A DNA stretch of 64,000 bases from Agelaius tricolor (lineage: Eukaryota > Chordata > Aves > Passeriformes > Icteridae). Location: NCBI GenBank assembly GCA_023055355.1, contig JALJCS010000009.1, positions 46,840,501 to 46,904,500 of the forward strand. Reading direction: 5' to 3'. A model generated the notes under the pieces. It saw nothing but the letters and a program-made list of their open reading frames with translations, was not told the DNA's origin and did no database searches. Each line of letters opens with the position of its first letter. The stretch's first letter is position 1. A program made the position numbers and the translations under genes. Of this stretch, positions 1 to 13,199 are shown in pieces.

Positions 1-2056
1 CTAAAGGCTCAGCATCATCTTCCTAAACCTGAAAACACCTAAAAACCAACATAACTATATGTTCAAGTAATTTTTAATTCACCAAGAGCAAGCTGGGGAG
101 ATGTTTTTTGTGGATCTGAGTATGCTGAATGCATTATATGTACACTGGCAATTCTCAACACATTTTTCCTGCACTGAAAAACAATGGCAACTTGTAAATT
201 CCCCTGCCCATAGTAGAAAAGCCATAAAGCCTTTTAGATAAAGAACTTTTTCTTTTTTTTTTACCTTATAGCACACAAAAATTTTCATTCAATAGTTGAG
301 CTTAGCAATGCTGCAGGAGGACATGTTATGAGAATTTTTTTACTCACAAGACACTAATGCTACACACAGGAAAGAATTATATATAGCAGAGGGAGTAATG
401 TACAAATTTACCAAATGTTTATTATTTTGAATGTATGTTTGCAATCATAAATCACTCCTCACCTAAGAAATTGAGTTTCAAGCCCTAATTTTCCTTAACT
501 AAAGCACTACCTATGGTACAGGCAACAAAAGCCTTATAGCAACCACACAAAAACTTATTATATATGATTTACACTTCTTTTCCCCATCAAAATAATCTTC
601 CTGCTCATACCATTTGATCAGTTAGTATAGAAAGCAACACTAGAGCTGTATGGGTGAAACTTGAGGATAATTTTAGATGTTTATATTTATTTGTAAAGAA
701 GCAATATTATATCATGGGTTGAAAAGAATAAAGGTTTAGATAGACATTTCATGGCCAACTTGACATCTATTTTTCATGAAATTTTAAAATTTATCTCAGT
801 TCTTAATTATCACATCTCTTCTCTGAAAAAATAGACTTTACCATGCGCTGAACTTGTCTTGGGAGACAGAGAAAACAAAGGAAAAAAAAATGATCAGCAA
901 GAATAAATTTTACAAAAACTTACCATTTCTATCCCTGCTTCCCAGCAGCCACAAAGAATCACATCCAGTTGTGTTTCCTAAAGGTAAATTTCCACAAAAC
1001 CAACATATTATTTAAATAATAAAATTTGGGGATCAATTGGTTACAAAATTCTTTGTACTACTCCTAAGTGGCAATTCCCAGTTTTGTTTTTTAGATGTAG
1101 AACTTATTCCTGAAATACTGGTTTTTTTTAAAAAAAGTAGAGCTCAACTTTGGCACATTACTGAATACCTTTTCCCCATTCAGCTGATACACAGAGATCA
1201 TTTCTGTAGCAAATCCTTGAAAAAGGGACAATAAAAATGCATTACAGTTCAAGCGGAGATTTACAAGTAGATAAATTACAATCAACTTTTAAAAGAAAAA
1301 AAGAAATAACTGAAACACTACAAATGTCAAGTTTATAAATTTAAGAATTATACATGAGGCCAATAAAAGTTCCTATAAATTCTCCATACCTTCAGGAAGT
1401 ATTTACATTAAGGAGGTTGTTCCTGGTGAGACACCCATGCAAACACAAGGAATGGAGCAGGCACTGGAGAGGTCAAGGCCAGAAGTGGTTCCTGGAAGGA
1501 ACTTGCAACTATTAAAAATTAGAAAAATATTAGCTGTTAGAAAAATAAAGCCCCATCCAGACAATATTCAGGGAGTGCTTTTTTGCATATTTTTCAAGCA
1601 AATTGATGTAGGTAGACTAATTTGAAGCCTGTGAAACCTTATAATCTCTAAATAGCTTTTGCACAAAATAACAGAGGTGGTTTTTTTAGCTACCATCCCT
1701 TCCAAAGTGGTAGAGAAAAACTTCTGTGCATCTGTAAGGTAGTGCCTTTATGTTTGAGATGCTCCAGAAATCCAACACTCACTGGTGTCATTATTCACAG
1801 GGAGAGAGGGGGGCATGGTGACAACACATTTGACTGCTGGCTGAGTTGTTAACTGCAATAAAATTATTTGGAACAGAGAGGCCTGATGTTTTTATTTAGT
1901 TCATAAAAGACAATTACTGCAGCAGTGTTTTGAGAATCACTATTTTTTGGGGTTTTTTTTGCCAAACTATGACACTCTTGAGCACGGAAACATTGAAATA
2001 TAGAACAAGAAAAGAGTATCTATTCTTGAATTAAAGCATTTATGAGTATGAATGAG

Positions 2057-2093
2057 AATATATGTGTGTTTGCGTGTATATACTCACACATGT
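2057..2093. repeat. Alternating purine-pyrimidine tract
   Basis: A short tract of alternating TG and TA steps with imperfect units. Such alternation is the sequence type that can adopt Z-DNA, but the tract is short and degenerate. It is best described as a decayed microsatellite. Confidence 0.5.
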
Positions 2094-5000
2094 TCTGCCT
2101 AACCCTAACCGAATTATTTTCACATGGAGCAGCCAGCTGCAGCTCCAAAATCCTGAATCTCAGCCCAAGACTGAGTGGTGTTCCTGTCACAGAACTCAAG
2201 TGAAATACCCAAAAAGAGGCCACACCATTTCCAGTTCACACAGAAGGTTCCAACCACTTCCTTAGCTGCCCACATGGGAAGAGAAGTATTAAAAAACCTT
2301 GAAAGTAAGATATGGGGGGAAAAAATAAAATAATTAATTGGAGATGCAAGTTCAAACCTACCAAAAATGAAGAAAATAGTAAATAAATAACTTTTGTCAT
2401 TTCTAATGGATTCAATGCCATTAATTGTAGGGGAATTGAAATGGGAAGGTCATATTGGGTGTTAGAGAAGAAAGGGCACCAACTGAAATCCTTGTTTCAC
2501 CTTGCACAAATGATGATTTTTTTTTTCTGTACTCTTCATGTGCTGAAGTTTTGTAGTTTAATGTGAAAATACTCTGAATTACTGAACTTCCACTGGAAGC
2601 TGCTTTTCGAGTGTGTGATGTGTGTCCTGCATAAAGTTCTAAGCTCCAAAACCCCAGCACTAATGAATTTTTTCCCATGATTATTTGAATTACTGTTTGG
2701 AGGTTCCAAAACTTGAAGTGACTCCAACTTTGGTGAGTTTGATATAAGGGAGAAAATATGAAATATCTGCTCTTCCAAATCCACAACAACCACATGGAAT
2801 ATTTTGCTAACATGATCTGTATTTTTGGGTGGACTTAGCACTAAATATATTGAGAACAGACCAGCCAATCCCAGCCTTTCCCATTTTCACCTTCTAGATC
2901 AGACTGAGAATTCCACGAGTCTGTAGATATCCCTTTCACGGATTTAACTCAGGTTTCACACCACTGGAATTTTGTCAAGAATAAAATTTCAAGTTTCTCA
3001 AACCGTACCTGGCTCTACTGACACAGGTTGCACTCCAAAATGTATTTATGGATCTTCCTGGAGCTTGTTCTGGTCAATTTTACAAGCTCCAAATTGAAAG
3101 GCAAAGTCTACCTGCCAGGACAGTCCATTCTTGCCATCCCATAATTTTTCCCATCTATCTTATTTCCATATAACCCAAAACGATCCCACCTTAATATCTA
3201 AAATTAAGACCCCATGTTCCAATGTTGGTATTTTGACAGAACCAATCTGTTCTCAAACTTGGTTCAGTGAAGAGTGGCATGGAAATTTGGAGAATTCGGG
3301 GACTGAAGAGTTTTTTTCCTTAAATATTGGAATTCTGCGTCAAACAGCATTCCCCAGGTTGCACCAAGATCACCTCCCTTTTTGCTGAGCTATGTAATGA
3401 ACATGAGAAGCCTGTTGAAGAGAGGAAGATGAGTTCATGAAGTACCAAAACACATATTCCATCACGCACTAAAAAATTTACATGCTTTTGGACACAAGCC
3501 ATACCATATTAGGCAAAATATTTAACTTTTCTCGTGGGGAAAGCAGATCTGTCTTCTGTCCCAAAACTGTCTTGTTTTGTTTGTTTGAAAAAAAGAAGTG
3601 TTAGCCAATATCTCTGTTAAAAGATAAAAATGATTGAAAGAACTTTTTGCCATTTGTACATATGAATGGTGTTTCATTTTAAGCTCTTCTAGAGTTTGCA
3701 TCCTTCAGATTCCATGAGATTCCATGTCCAAATCGGTTTAAAAAAGTCAACCAGAGGAGCAGGACCTTATAGTTAAACTCTAATTCCTCACCACTTGTTG
3801 CTACCCAACTCTCTCTAATAATGTCTTCATTAAAATAAGAACTGTCTCATTAAAAAAAAAAGGTGGAGGGAAACCTCTTGTTTTTCTTTTTTGTTTTCAT
3901 TGAGTTAAAATTCATGTAAAAGTAATTTTAAAATAAAATCAAATTAAAAAATAAAGAGTCATTTGGGAAGTCTGCAGACACTAATATTAAATCTTCTCTT
4001 CATTAAAGTCAGCAGATCCTCTAAGGAATTTTTTAATGTACAGAAATTGTATCTAGCATAGGTTGTTTGATAAAATAACACAACAAGCTCAAGTTAATCA
4101 AAGAAAGAAAATCAAGCTGACCACTGTCACTACTCTCAGCAAACTGGAACATGCTGAGAAACTCACTTCTCTAAAAATGAGCCCACAGGACTTTTCATGT
4201 CTGCAAAGATGCATTTTTAAAAATTACATCTGGATAAAACCTGCATCATTGGAGGCATCTGAGCTACTTCTTGTTCTGTTACTTTTCTCCTAAATATTGG
4301 CTGCAAAATACTTCATTAGCAGACAGGAAAAAAAAGACCTGTGACAAATTTAATATTAAGGAACACATTCATAATAATTATTTTCTTCATAAAAGTTGGT
4401 ATGCCTGTTTTAACTGACTTTTCTGTTTTTCAATATTTTCTTGCTTCTGCCTACATCTGCAACAAATTTGGCACATAATGTTCACAGCTTTGTATAAGGC
4501 TCGGGTGCCTTGTATTCACACTGATGGAGTATATGATTGTGTACAGATGCTTGTTTTCCTTTTCCAACTAATTTTTCTTTCCTATCCAGACTACTTCTGG
4601 CAGTGTTTAAAGTAGAAGAGGGGCTGAGAGGTGAAGCAAGCTAAAAAGGGCAGGGTCTTGGGAAGAATTACATGGTGTGTATGTGAAATAAATATTTACA
4701 AAGGCAGCAATTTGCTGATCAAAAAGAAATTAAAACTGCCCAGTTCTATTTACATACCTGGGGAGAGTCTGCAGGATTCAGTCACCTGAGCAGCTGACAG
4801 AGCTTGGATTTCACCATGTCCTAGTGCAGGGCACTTCAGCTCCCCCTGTTAATAAATAATTTTAATTTTGACTGCACTTTTACGTTATTGATGGGATAAG
4901 GAATTTATGAAATTCAGATGAGCTGGACAGAGCACCAGTCACACCAGCTGCTGGATAGGTTTGGGACAGGAAGCAGCCAAAATCCCCATCCTGGCAGCAT

Positions 5001-5807
5001 CCCTCTGTCACACCTCTGTGTCACACGATAACTTGTGGAAATGCTGAAAGAATGAATAATGTTATGAGTTAGGATTTAATGCCAGAGAACTTATGCTAGC
5101 AGGCAATTTTGGAGAGCAGGGTGCTGAGAGCTGTGTTGTGTTTTCAGCATTGCAACAACTTGTCTCAGCCCTCCACAAAAGAGGCACAAATTTTTCCACT
5201 CATCACTTTGCTTAGAACAAGGCCCTGAACAGAGAAAATGTGAAATCCCAGAACTGCAATCCTCTTCCTGGGTCCTACCCAATCTGGAAGTTTAGATTAA
5301 TCAAGCTCAAATTTCCAGAACCTCATAGTTCTGAGGTGCCCTGAATCTTAATGGATTAGATCATGTGAGGATTGCCAGAACTTCAGAAGCTCCTGGTGCT
5401 CTTAAACGAAAAACTTAAACAACACAGTCCAAAACAAAACCCAAGTGGGGAACGCCAGGCAAACCCCACAAATCAGGCTTTTACAATACTGTCTGGATGT
5501 TTCCCATCTGCAAAAATGACAGCAAAATCCTATCCCAAGGCAAGATTACCATCAGATATTTACTCAGACTGTGGATGAAGGAGGCTGTCTCCAAACTTTT
5601 ATGAAATTAGTTTTCCAAGGAGAAAGGGAGTGAGGCACATTGTGTGTTGCTCAGCTTGCTATTTCACAAACCTCCTTGCTTTTTGAATAATTTTTTCAGA
5701 ATAATTTTCCTTCCTGCATTCTCAATTTTGCTCTGCTCAGCTTTCATGGAAAGTTGCTACCTTAGTCAGAGCATGGAAAAAATTATCAGCACTGTATTTT
5801 TATTGCC

Positions 5808-5821
5808 TTTTTTTTTTTTTT
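5808..5821. repeat. T14 homopolymer
   Basis: An uninterrupted run of 14 T residues. No retroposed body or target-site duplication is visible on either side, so it is treated as a simple homopolymer rather than the tail of a retropseudogene. Confidence 0.8.
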
Positions 5822-8800
5822 AATTTACACAAACTACACATCTGGCTGAAGCTTTCATTTCAATTATTAGGTCTCCACAGCTTCCTGTAAAGAGAACAAA
5901 ATTCTTATTCAGGCCAGAACTTGTCCAGCAGAGTTCAAACTCTAAAAAACAATTCCAGCCAAGGTCAAGGAATACAAAGTGAGTCTAGGAAGGCAGGTTG
6001 CAAGGAAGTCAGTAGATCTGAAGGTGATGGATGACATCTATAGGTACCTGTCCTCTGGTTACTCTTGGAAGAACAAGTTTATATCACAGTTGTCAAAGAT
6101 GAAGCCTTAGTTTAAGGAGTTCATGCTAATCAGGCAGTGACTGACATTCTCCTTGGGTCTCCTTCCAGAGAAACTCCACCTGAATCCGAGACACCGAGGA
6201 ATCTCAAATGAGGTGAAATTTGTTTGGTGCTTTTCACAGACATTTGTTCTGTAACAGCTAATTTTGTGCTCATCATTTTATACCAGCAGGCCACCCCTTT
6301 GCCACAAGCCTGTTTAGGCTTTGCCACTGTTTTCACAGAGAATCAGACACCCACAGGAGCTCTCAGATCTCCTTGGGAGCCATCAGTTCTTTGTGCTGTC
6401 ATTTCCTGAATCAACAGATCCCTGCTCCTCACAGCCTTCTCCTGAAACCTGGATCTGCTCTGCAGAAGGACATGGGCCGAATGTGATGCATGGATCTAAC
6501 AAATGTGATCTAACCTACATGGATAATTACCTCTGTTGAATAAGTAAATAAAGGATAATTGAACTGGGGACCAAAGTATCTCCATACTTACCACACCATT
6601 TCACTTTCCAGTTGTGATTAGCATCAACACCATGACAGGGAAACCTCATGTTCTTTGATTTTGTTTTTCTCCAAAATAGATCCTAGCATAAGTTACAAGA
6701 TATTTAAATAGAATATTACTCTATTTTGGCAAAAATCTATTTGCACACATAAAAAACCAACCTTGATAAACATATTCAGTATTCTGTTTTAAATGGAATA
6801 ATTTATTTCCAAGGCACAAAGTGATGGACCAGATTTATGCAGAGTCATACATTCTCACACCTTCCCTGTCCTACAAATACAAACAGGTTTGGCTGCCCTG
6901 GGGTCCTTCCCAGCTTTTGGAGTCCTGAGGTGCTTTTACAAGACTGAATGTTCCTATTGACTCTGTTCCTGCAGCTCCTGGATATTTCTAGGAAGCCATG
7001 ACTTCAGCTTCTTGTGCTGCCCTGATTTAATCCAGATAATATTTCCACTCGCTTATGAGGTGGAATTACTTAAAGTTTTGTTTTCAGAAAGGGTGGTTTG
7101 TGGTTTTTTTCTTCTTGTTTTAAATATGGGTTTGGTCATCAAAAAAAAACCCACACTCTCACTGAATTAAATTACTTCTGATTTAGGAAGAAGTGAACAC
7201 ACACAAGGAAAGACACACATCTGGAAAATACAGGAAATGCAATTCAAGCGCTCTGAGTAGGTGGTTCAAGTTACTTTTCCCAGGTAATTATTCTCCTGCT
7301 CCCTTTCTACTCACAGACATTCAAGCACTTCATAGACTTAGAATAGAAACAGAAGTCTTTTCAGCCTGTAAATAAGCATGCAAACCTTCAATTTTCTATG
7401 TGTGCTGAGAAAGGATGTCTGCTTTCATTGCAAAGGAAGGCAACTTCTACCTGGTTTGCCTAAAAACAAATTTATGTCTTCTGGTGCTATGAGTTACATA
7501 GAGCCCAATTTTAACAATCTGTCTCCTAAGAGTTTTCAATATGCCAACTTTTCACAGCATTTTCATTGCCTTTGAATTTCTGTATCCTTAAGAAATTTAC
7601 CTAATCCATTACAAATTTCAGTTGTAATAGCTATGCTACTGCAGAGAGAGTGGGTACATGTGCATACTTTTGGCAATTTGCAGTGTAAATTGCCATTTTT
7701 CAGTAAATGCAACTCTGTTTTTCTACCAGTGAAAATATCTTCATTCAGATTTTCAGTCTCTGTATTTGCTGAAATACTGAGGATTAATGGTATCTCACCC
7801 TACAGAGTTCCCAAGTTCCAAGGCATGCATCAGGAAGAATAATCATGTTTGCCTTTAGCTTGAATTAAACATTTCAGTTCACTCTTAAAAATGTCAAGTA
7901 ATTAGAAAGTAGTCCCAGAAATCAAGCTGCATTTCAAAGTAATCCAACAGCTGAGGTGTGGCAGAGGCAAAATTTTGTACCATGGAGCTTTGCTCTGCAT
8001 CATTACTTGAACCCTGAGCCTCAAACATATCCTAGAGCAGGATTGCGTGAATCTTAGCCCAGGCACCAGCAAAGGAAGCTTGTCCTTGTTAAGGAAGGCT
8101 TTCAATCTTTGTTACAGTCACAATTAAGATATGGTGATTAATTAAGATAACCCAGGGGTGAAATTTTGCCTTTGCTGATTCATCTTGCCCCAAGCACCAG
8201 CAGAAAATGAGTTTCTCCATCCAATTTTGCTTCCCCCACAAATGTATCCCTAAATATTCTCTTACAGCCTTCCCAAAGGCAGGGATCCCTTTCCCTTTTC
8301 AGTAGCCTGGGGATAGAACTTTCTGTCATTTCTTTGCCATTGGCAGGGAGTTGGCTCAGAAATTAGGCTGGAATATTCCCCTTCCCCCTCTGGGAACTGA
8401 ATTTGAGTTCCCCTGCTTCTGCAGGGAGCAAGGAAATCAAGAAGGGATTTTCTCTCAGTGCCTCAGATAAACATCAGACAGGAACTCCTAGTCTCAGCAT
8501 CTGGCCTTTCCAAAAGGAGCCAACCATAAGGTCAAAAAACCCTAAATCATCACTCAGCAGTGCCTTCCAGAGTGCTGGCCATGCTCATAAATTTCACAAG
8601 CAAAGGGAAGAGACAGGTTAAGAACTCACCACAGTCTCAAATCCACATTTATCCTGAAGCCCCAGTTTCTCATTTTTTGTTGGCCTCCTGGTTTCTGAAT
8701 TTGACTCTTTTCAATCACGACAATGTGATCCTAAATAATTCACTAGCAAGAATGAAGCTGCTTGGAAATAAGAACATGCCTGCAATTTCTTTCACAACTT

Positions 8801-9929
8801 GTCTCAAGACCACCATTTCTATTAGCAATAGCTGTATTTCAGGAGTTTTTATCTTATTTTTGTGGCTTCCTGAAGTTGCCATTGATTAAAATACAAAGCA
8901 TAAATCAATAGTGAATATAACCATGCAGGATTCTTAGGATGTCATGGGAATGGGTTTTCTCTCAGCAATTTTTTTAGGAGCTTACAGATCCCCAACAGCT
9001 CAACATCTGCTGGTCCTGCAGCTCCACAAAGGAAGTACCAACCTTATGCCAACAAAAAACATCACTGCTGAATCAAATACCTGGTTTAATCCACCCCACC
9101 AAGGAACAGCAGAGCTGTGCATCTAAAACTATTCTCTTAGTGTGAACAGGAGATTCTCAATACCTTTCATGTACATCTCACTCACCAAAATATTCACAGG
9201 CAGGCCAATTTTAAACTCACAACTTCCTAAAAGGTTTCAGGAAACTGGAGAAGACTGTGATTGGTATTTGCTTTAGCATTCATAAATGCCAGAACACACC
9301 TAATCTTCATTCCTAATAGTTGGGAAATGCCTTTGCAGATCTAGCTTGGATCTGTGCATTGAAAACTTTCCATTGAAAATCTTGCTATTTTAACACTGAC
9401 CTCTGATTGTATATAAATGAAAGCATTAAAAATAATTTAAAAAATGAGAATGCTTAAAAATAAATGCAGAAGGGTAATAATCTTTAAATAAATTATTGAA
9501 ATTGTATTACCTTTCTCAAAATCAAATCTTATTGATTGTCTGTAAAAATAGCTGTATTTGAAGCTGACTGTGCTAGCTAAGATATTGCTGAATGCAGAAC
9601 TATTTTACTGAAGACTCCATTTGATCCAATTTATGGTCACACAGAGACCAACACTTGAAACCCCACTCACTTCACAGGGGCTAGAATTCAACTTGGTTAA
9701 AATGTGCATATGATCCCTTAGACTTTTTACACACATATTTTTCCAGAAATTCCTTTTAGCATTCAGCAGCGAGTGCTATGATTTGTGCAAAAGAATTAAC
9801 TGGAATTTTAAGACTGATTTTTTTTAACCTTTTCAGTGAAGGTAGGATGCCAGATTGATTTTATCTGTCTTTCAACTCTGCTCTCTGTGCATTTGCACAT
9901 TTTTCTTTTGATTTTCCTAACATCTGAAA

Positions 9930-10860
9930 ATGAGCTGCAAGAGGCTGTTTTCTATACATGAAGCAGCAGAAATTTCTTCCCTGGCCAAAGACACCCCAGC
10001 CACTGCTGGCGGCACTTCAGAATCTGATCAGCCTGGGTGTCTCCACAGGCCAGGAGTGACTGATATCACCCTGGGAGAGCTGCCCTTGTCATGCAGCAGC
10101 TCCTTATTCCCACTATGCCTTGCCATCAGCTCTGTCCCCATCCCACCAGGTGTATTTGCCTGTCTACAACAAACTCGAGCTGGGCTTTTCCCACCCCAGC
10201 CTTTCATTCAAGCTTCCCTTTAATTCCAGTAGTGGCCATTAGAAATGTCACTTTGTGCTCCCTGGCTCTCTGCCGAGGATAACTCCTGCTCTGCTCAGTG
10301 CAGATGATATTAAAGGTGCAATCTCTCATGACTCTGGTGAAAGCAATCCCTGCTGGAAACCCCCAGTTTGCTCAGAGCTGCCAACAACCCATAATGGGAG
10401 GCATGCTGAGAGAGGGAACACACAAAAACAAAGGGGCAGCCCCTGCCAGCAATTAAAACACCCCAGGCTGGGCATGGCTGGCAGGCCAGAACAAAGGCTG
10501 GCTGCCACTGTGGTGGGGCCAGGCTTGGAAAGTGCCATCCCAGAGCACGGCATGCTTCCCTCTGGGGTTTATCTTCTGAATGGAAACCACTGTGCCTCCA
10601 TCCCTCATTTTAAGAATGGGAGAAAATTGCCCCTTCCATGGCAGACCTACTGATCTAATTGCCATTTATAAGAAAGCCAAGTGACAGTCACTGATGCAAC
10701 ATTAAGACATCCTGAATGTAATTCCTTCCCACAGCCAGGGAGGAAAGAACAACAGAAACAAAAAGTGCCAGCGAGATCATTTAATTTGCATCCCTGCTTA
10801 TTGACATTTCCATAGCAACTTCATTAGGAAGTCATTCATTTTAATTCTCCTGCTTGTTTT
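9930..10860. promoter_or_regulatory. Candidate conserved non-coding island
   Basis: The base composition rises to moderate GC compared with both flanks. Several CpGs survive, and open frames of up to 132 codons occur on both strands, which reflects GC rather than coding. Visible transcription-factor-like words are two ACAAAG (SOX/TCF type) cores near 10430 and 10491, an exact octamer ATTTGCAT (POU type) at 10784-10791, and several TAAT cores between 10650 and 10860. The AT-rich right half, about 10640-10860, looks most like an enhancer. Conservation was not measured. It could also be ordinary DNA in a local GC peak. Confidence 0.3.
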
Positions 10861-12890
10861 GTTCACAAATTCCTGCTCAGTCCTCTTTCTAGTGATGGTA
10901 ATTTGCAGGAAAGTTTGTTTTGTTTTTTTTTTGTGGTATAAGTCAAAGAAGTCACTCAGAAACAGACTGACATGGTTTAGGGAGCTACATTTTTCACTAA
11001 AAAAAAAAAAAATAGAAAATAAGGAATGTGTTTGGTTTACCTTGGGGGAATATTATGCAGATCATGATTCATGGAGGCATTTAAGCACATGCTTCACTCC
11101 ATCCAAGGCAGGGCTTTAACTCACTTGACTTTCACCTGAATAGGCACCAACATGAGCCAAAAAAGGTTCTTGAATCAGGGCTTTAAAACATCTGTCAATC
11201 ATCACTTACTCTACAGGTCTATGAAGTATTAATGCACCGAGGCCAACACAATAAAAAAATGAAGCCAATAATGTACAAACTGTTATGGGCAACTAAAGTA
11301 ATTCAAAACATATGGGTTTCCTCATGATCATAAAGTCACTCTTAGTTTTTGTGTAGAGAGTATACATCAAGGCCTTTCCTCTCTCCTGTTATTTGAGTAT
11401 CTTGGTAATCATCCCACCTGAAAATGTCACATAAAATCCATAGGCCTTTTTAAGCCCCTTGGGCTAAAGTCAACATTTGATCTTGGAAAGGAAACCTAAA
11501 TCATCTTCTCTGGAAAGTCTTTCACTTGTATTTATAATTTTTTTTTCATGATTGTACTAAACAGCTAAAAAGTATAATGGAATCACTGAAAATTTCCTAT
11601 AAAGAAGAAATCATAAGGACTGCCCTGCAGAGAAATAAGCAGCAATGCAACTAATGCAGTTTCTCTCTTTGAATTTCTCCGACAGTCTTAGGTGAGGAAA
11701 CCCAAATTCTTTCCCCAAATGATTTAGCTGGGAACAGACTCAAATTAACAGATGGCAAAAGCCAATCTCATTACAGGACAAAACAGATAAAAGCAGAAGT
11801 CCAGTATGTGAAGGATAAGAAGAAAGCATAAATGAAGATATTGAAATGGCCCTGCCAACCACCTACTGCATGCAGTCCAGAGAAATATCTGCAGATCCAT
11901 ATTTTATATAGAAACCAGCAGACACCTGATTTTATAGCAAAGTCCCATAGCTTTAAGTCTGTCTGTCACATTTGAATGTAAGTTCTTAAACCAGCTAAAG
12001 AGGAAAAGGAAATGTAAGACATTTATTGATCTAACACAGCATGAGAATACAGGATATTGTGAGAATTGTTGTTGCTTTTGAGATATGCAATCAAGTAAAA
12101 AAATCCATTCAGGTAGCTGCTATAAATGTGGAGTTTTCTGCTCACCCATTTTTCCACACCTTGTGCTTTCTCAAGTACAGCATTTGAACAGGACGAGTTC
12201 TTAACCTAAAGTATCACAAAACTGTAAATCAAAGACTTCTGAAGAGTTGCAGTGAGATTTCTCCTGAATCAGAGATGGCTTCAAATTGAAGAATTCACAT
12301 CCAGACCAAACTAACTTATTCTTACTAAATAAAATCTCTTTACTTATGCACAGCCATTTAATTCCTCTTTGCTTTAGGTGCTGCTCCAACGAGAAAATCT
12401 TAGGAAAAGAGATTTCTCCCACTCCTAAGATGTACAGCACATGTTGCTTTGTGCTGAATGTGTGAACATGGCACTACTGAGGTCTTTCAAATAGCACATG
12501 CTAACACCTGAGGATTTCTTGGAGCACAGCTTAACAGAAAACTCAGGAATACCATTCCATCAGAGTTCCCCACCTCCTCCACTTTCCCTGAAAATGCTAC
12601 TGTTAAAAGATTGCTTTAATATCTCTGCTTTGATTTATTTACACTCTCCCATCCCTCATAACTGCCTTGTTATGATTCATCCTGCCTTCCCAACATTCCA
12701 TCAGTCATACCAGCTCAGGGTGCAGCTGCATTTCAAGCAGAGATTTGCACAGAGGGCACCAAATTTCTCAGCACCAGAATCCAGGACATGCCCCACACGC
12801 GCATTCCACTCCTGCTGCAAGGTCACCAGGAGCAGGGGGGCTGCTTCTCTAACAAAGAAGAGGGGGAAAAATTAAAAATCCAGGCTGCCC
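10860..12890. other. Gene-free DNA between islands
   Basis: AT-rich non-coding DNA with an A14 run at 10999-11012 and a T run near 10923. A more GC-rich patch lies at about 12500-12870 and contains a 125-codon open frame without any recognisable domain. I see no transposon or RNA gene. Confidence 0.55.
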
Positions 12891-13190
12891 TGGGACAAGG
12901 CCACTTGTTTTCTCCACTGTGACAGAGTCTGACATTTATGTGATGTCAGTATAAACTGCATGACATTATTCTGTGACACACCATGGCACGCAGCAAGAAT
13001 TTATGTCCTTGTCTGACATAATCTATGGGCTTGGTTTTAAGCTGGGAAAAATAGACACTGCTGATCCTTGTTTGGATGTGGTGCCCCTGGAGAAGGTATT
13101 TCCTGCCTTGTAGCACTTTTATCACTAATTGTGACAGTTGCTGTTCAAAGGGCAGCTTGCATTCAGAAAAAATCATCCCAATTGTATCTC
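12890..13190. promoter_or_regulatory. Weak candidate non-coding element
   Basis: A compact stretch without homopolymers and with several TGACA/TGTCA-type words (MEIS/TGIF-like cores) at 12930-13020 and 13130-13140. Its even composition contrasts with the A/T-run-rich flanks. This is a texture-based call only; no conservation or binding data are available. Confidence 0.2.
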
Positions 13191-13199
13191 TGATACCAC

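Larger units (their letters stand above)
1..9900. other. Gene-free AT-rich DNA, left part
   Basis: No gene, RNA gene or classifiable transposon is recognised here. The sequence is AT-rich, CpG-poor and full of short A and T runs, as is usual for bird intergenic or intronic DNA. Notable minor structure is an alternating TG/TA tract near 2057-2093, a 10-bp direct repeat at 3708-3727 and a T14 run at 5808-5821. Two overlapping minus-strand open frames of 130 and 110 codons lie at 2421-2868, but they are in different frames of the same DNA and neither resembles a known protein, so they are read as chance. Confidence 0.6.

Noticed and set aside
2098..2111. Two telomere-like CCTAAC repeats
   Set aside because: Only about thirteen bases; too short to call an interstitial telomeric array.
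2421..2868. Overlapping minus-strand frames of 130 and 110 codons
   Set aside because: Two frames of the same DNA are open together and neither protein looks familiar; chance is more likely.
5500..5520. Word resembling the CCCATCTGTAAAATG block of MIR/L2
   Set aside because: No other blocks of the family in the expected order on either side.
10605..10640. CCTCATTTTAAGAATGGG, similar to the MIR CTCATTTTACAGATG block
   Set aside because: A single short block without the adjacent AAGTGACTTGCCC-type sequence is insufficient.
10255..10653. 132-codon plus-strand frame
   Set aside because: GC-moderate DNA here is open in several frames on both strands; no recognisable protein feature.
12498..12875. 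125-codon plus-strand frame
   Set aside because: No domain or splice context; proline/serine-rich composition follows base composition.
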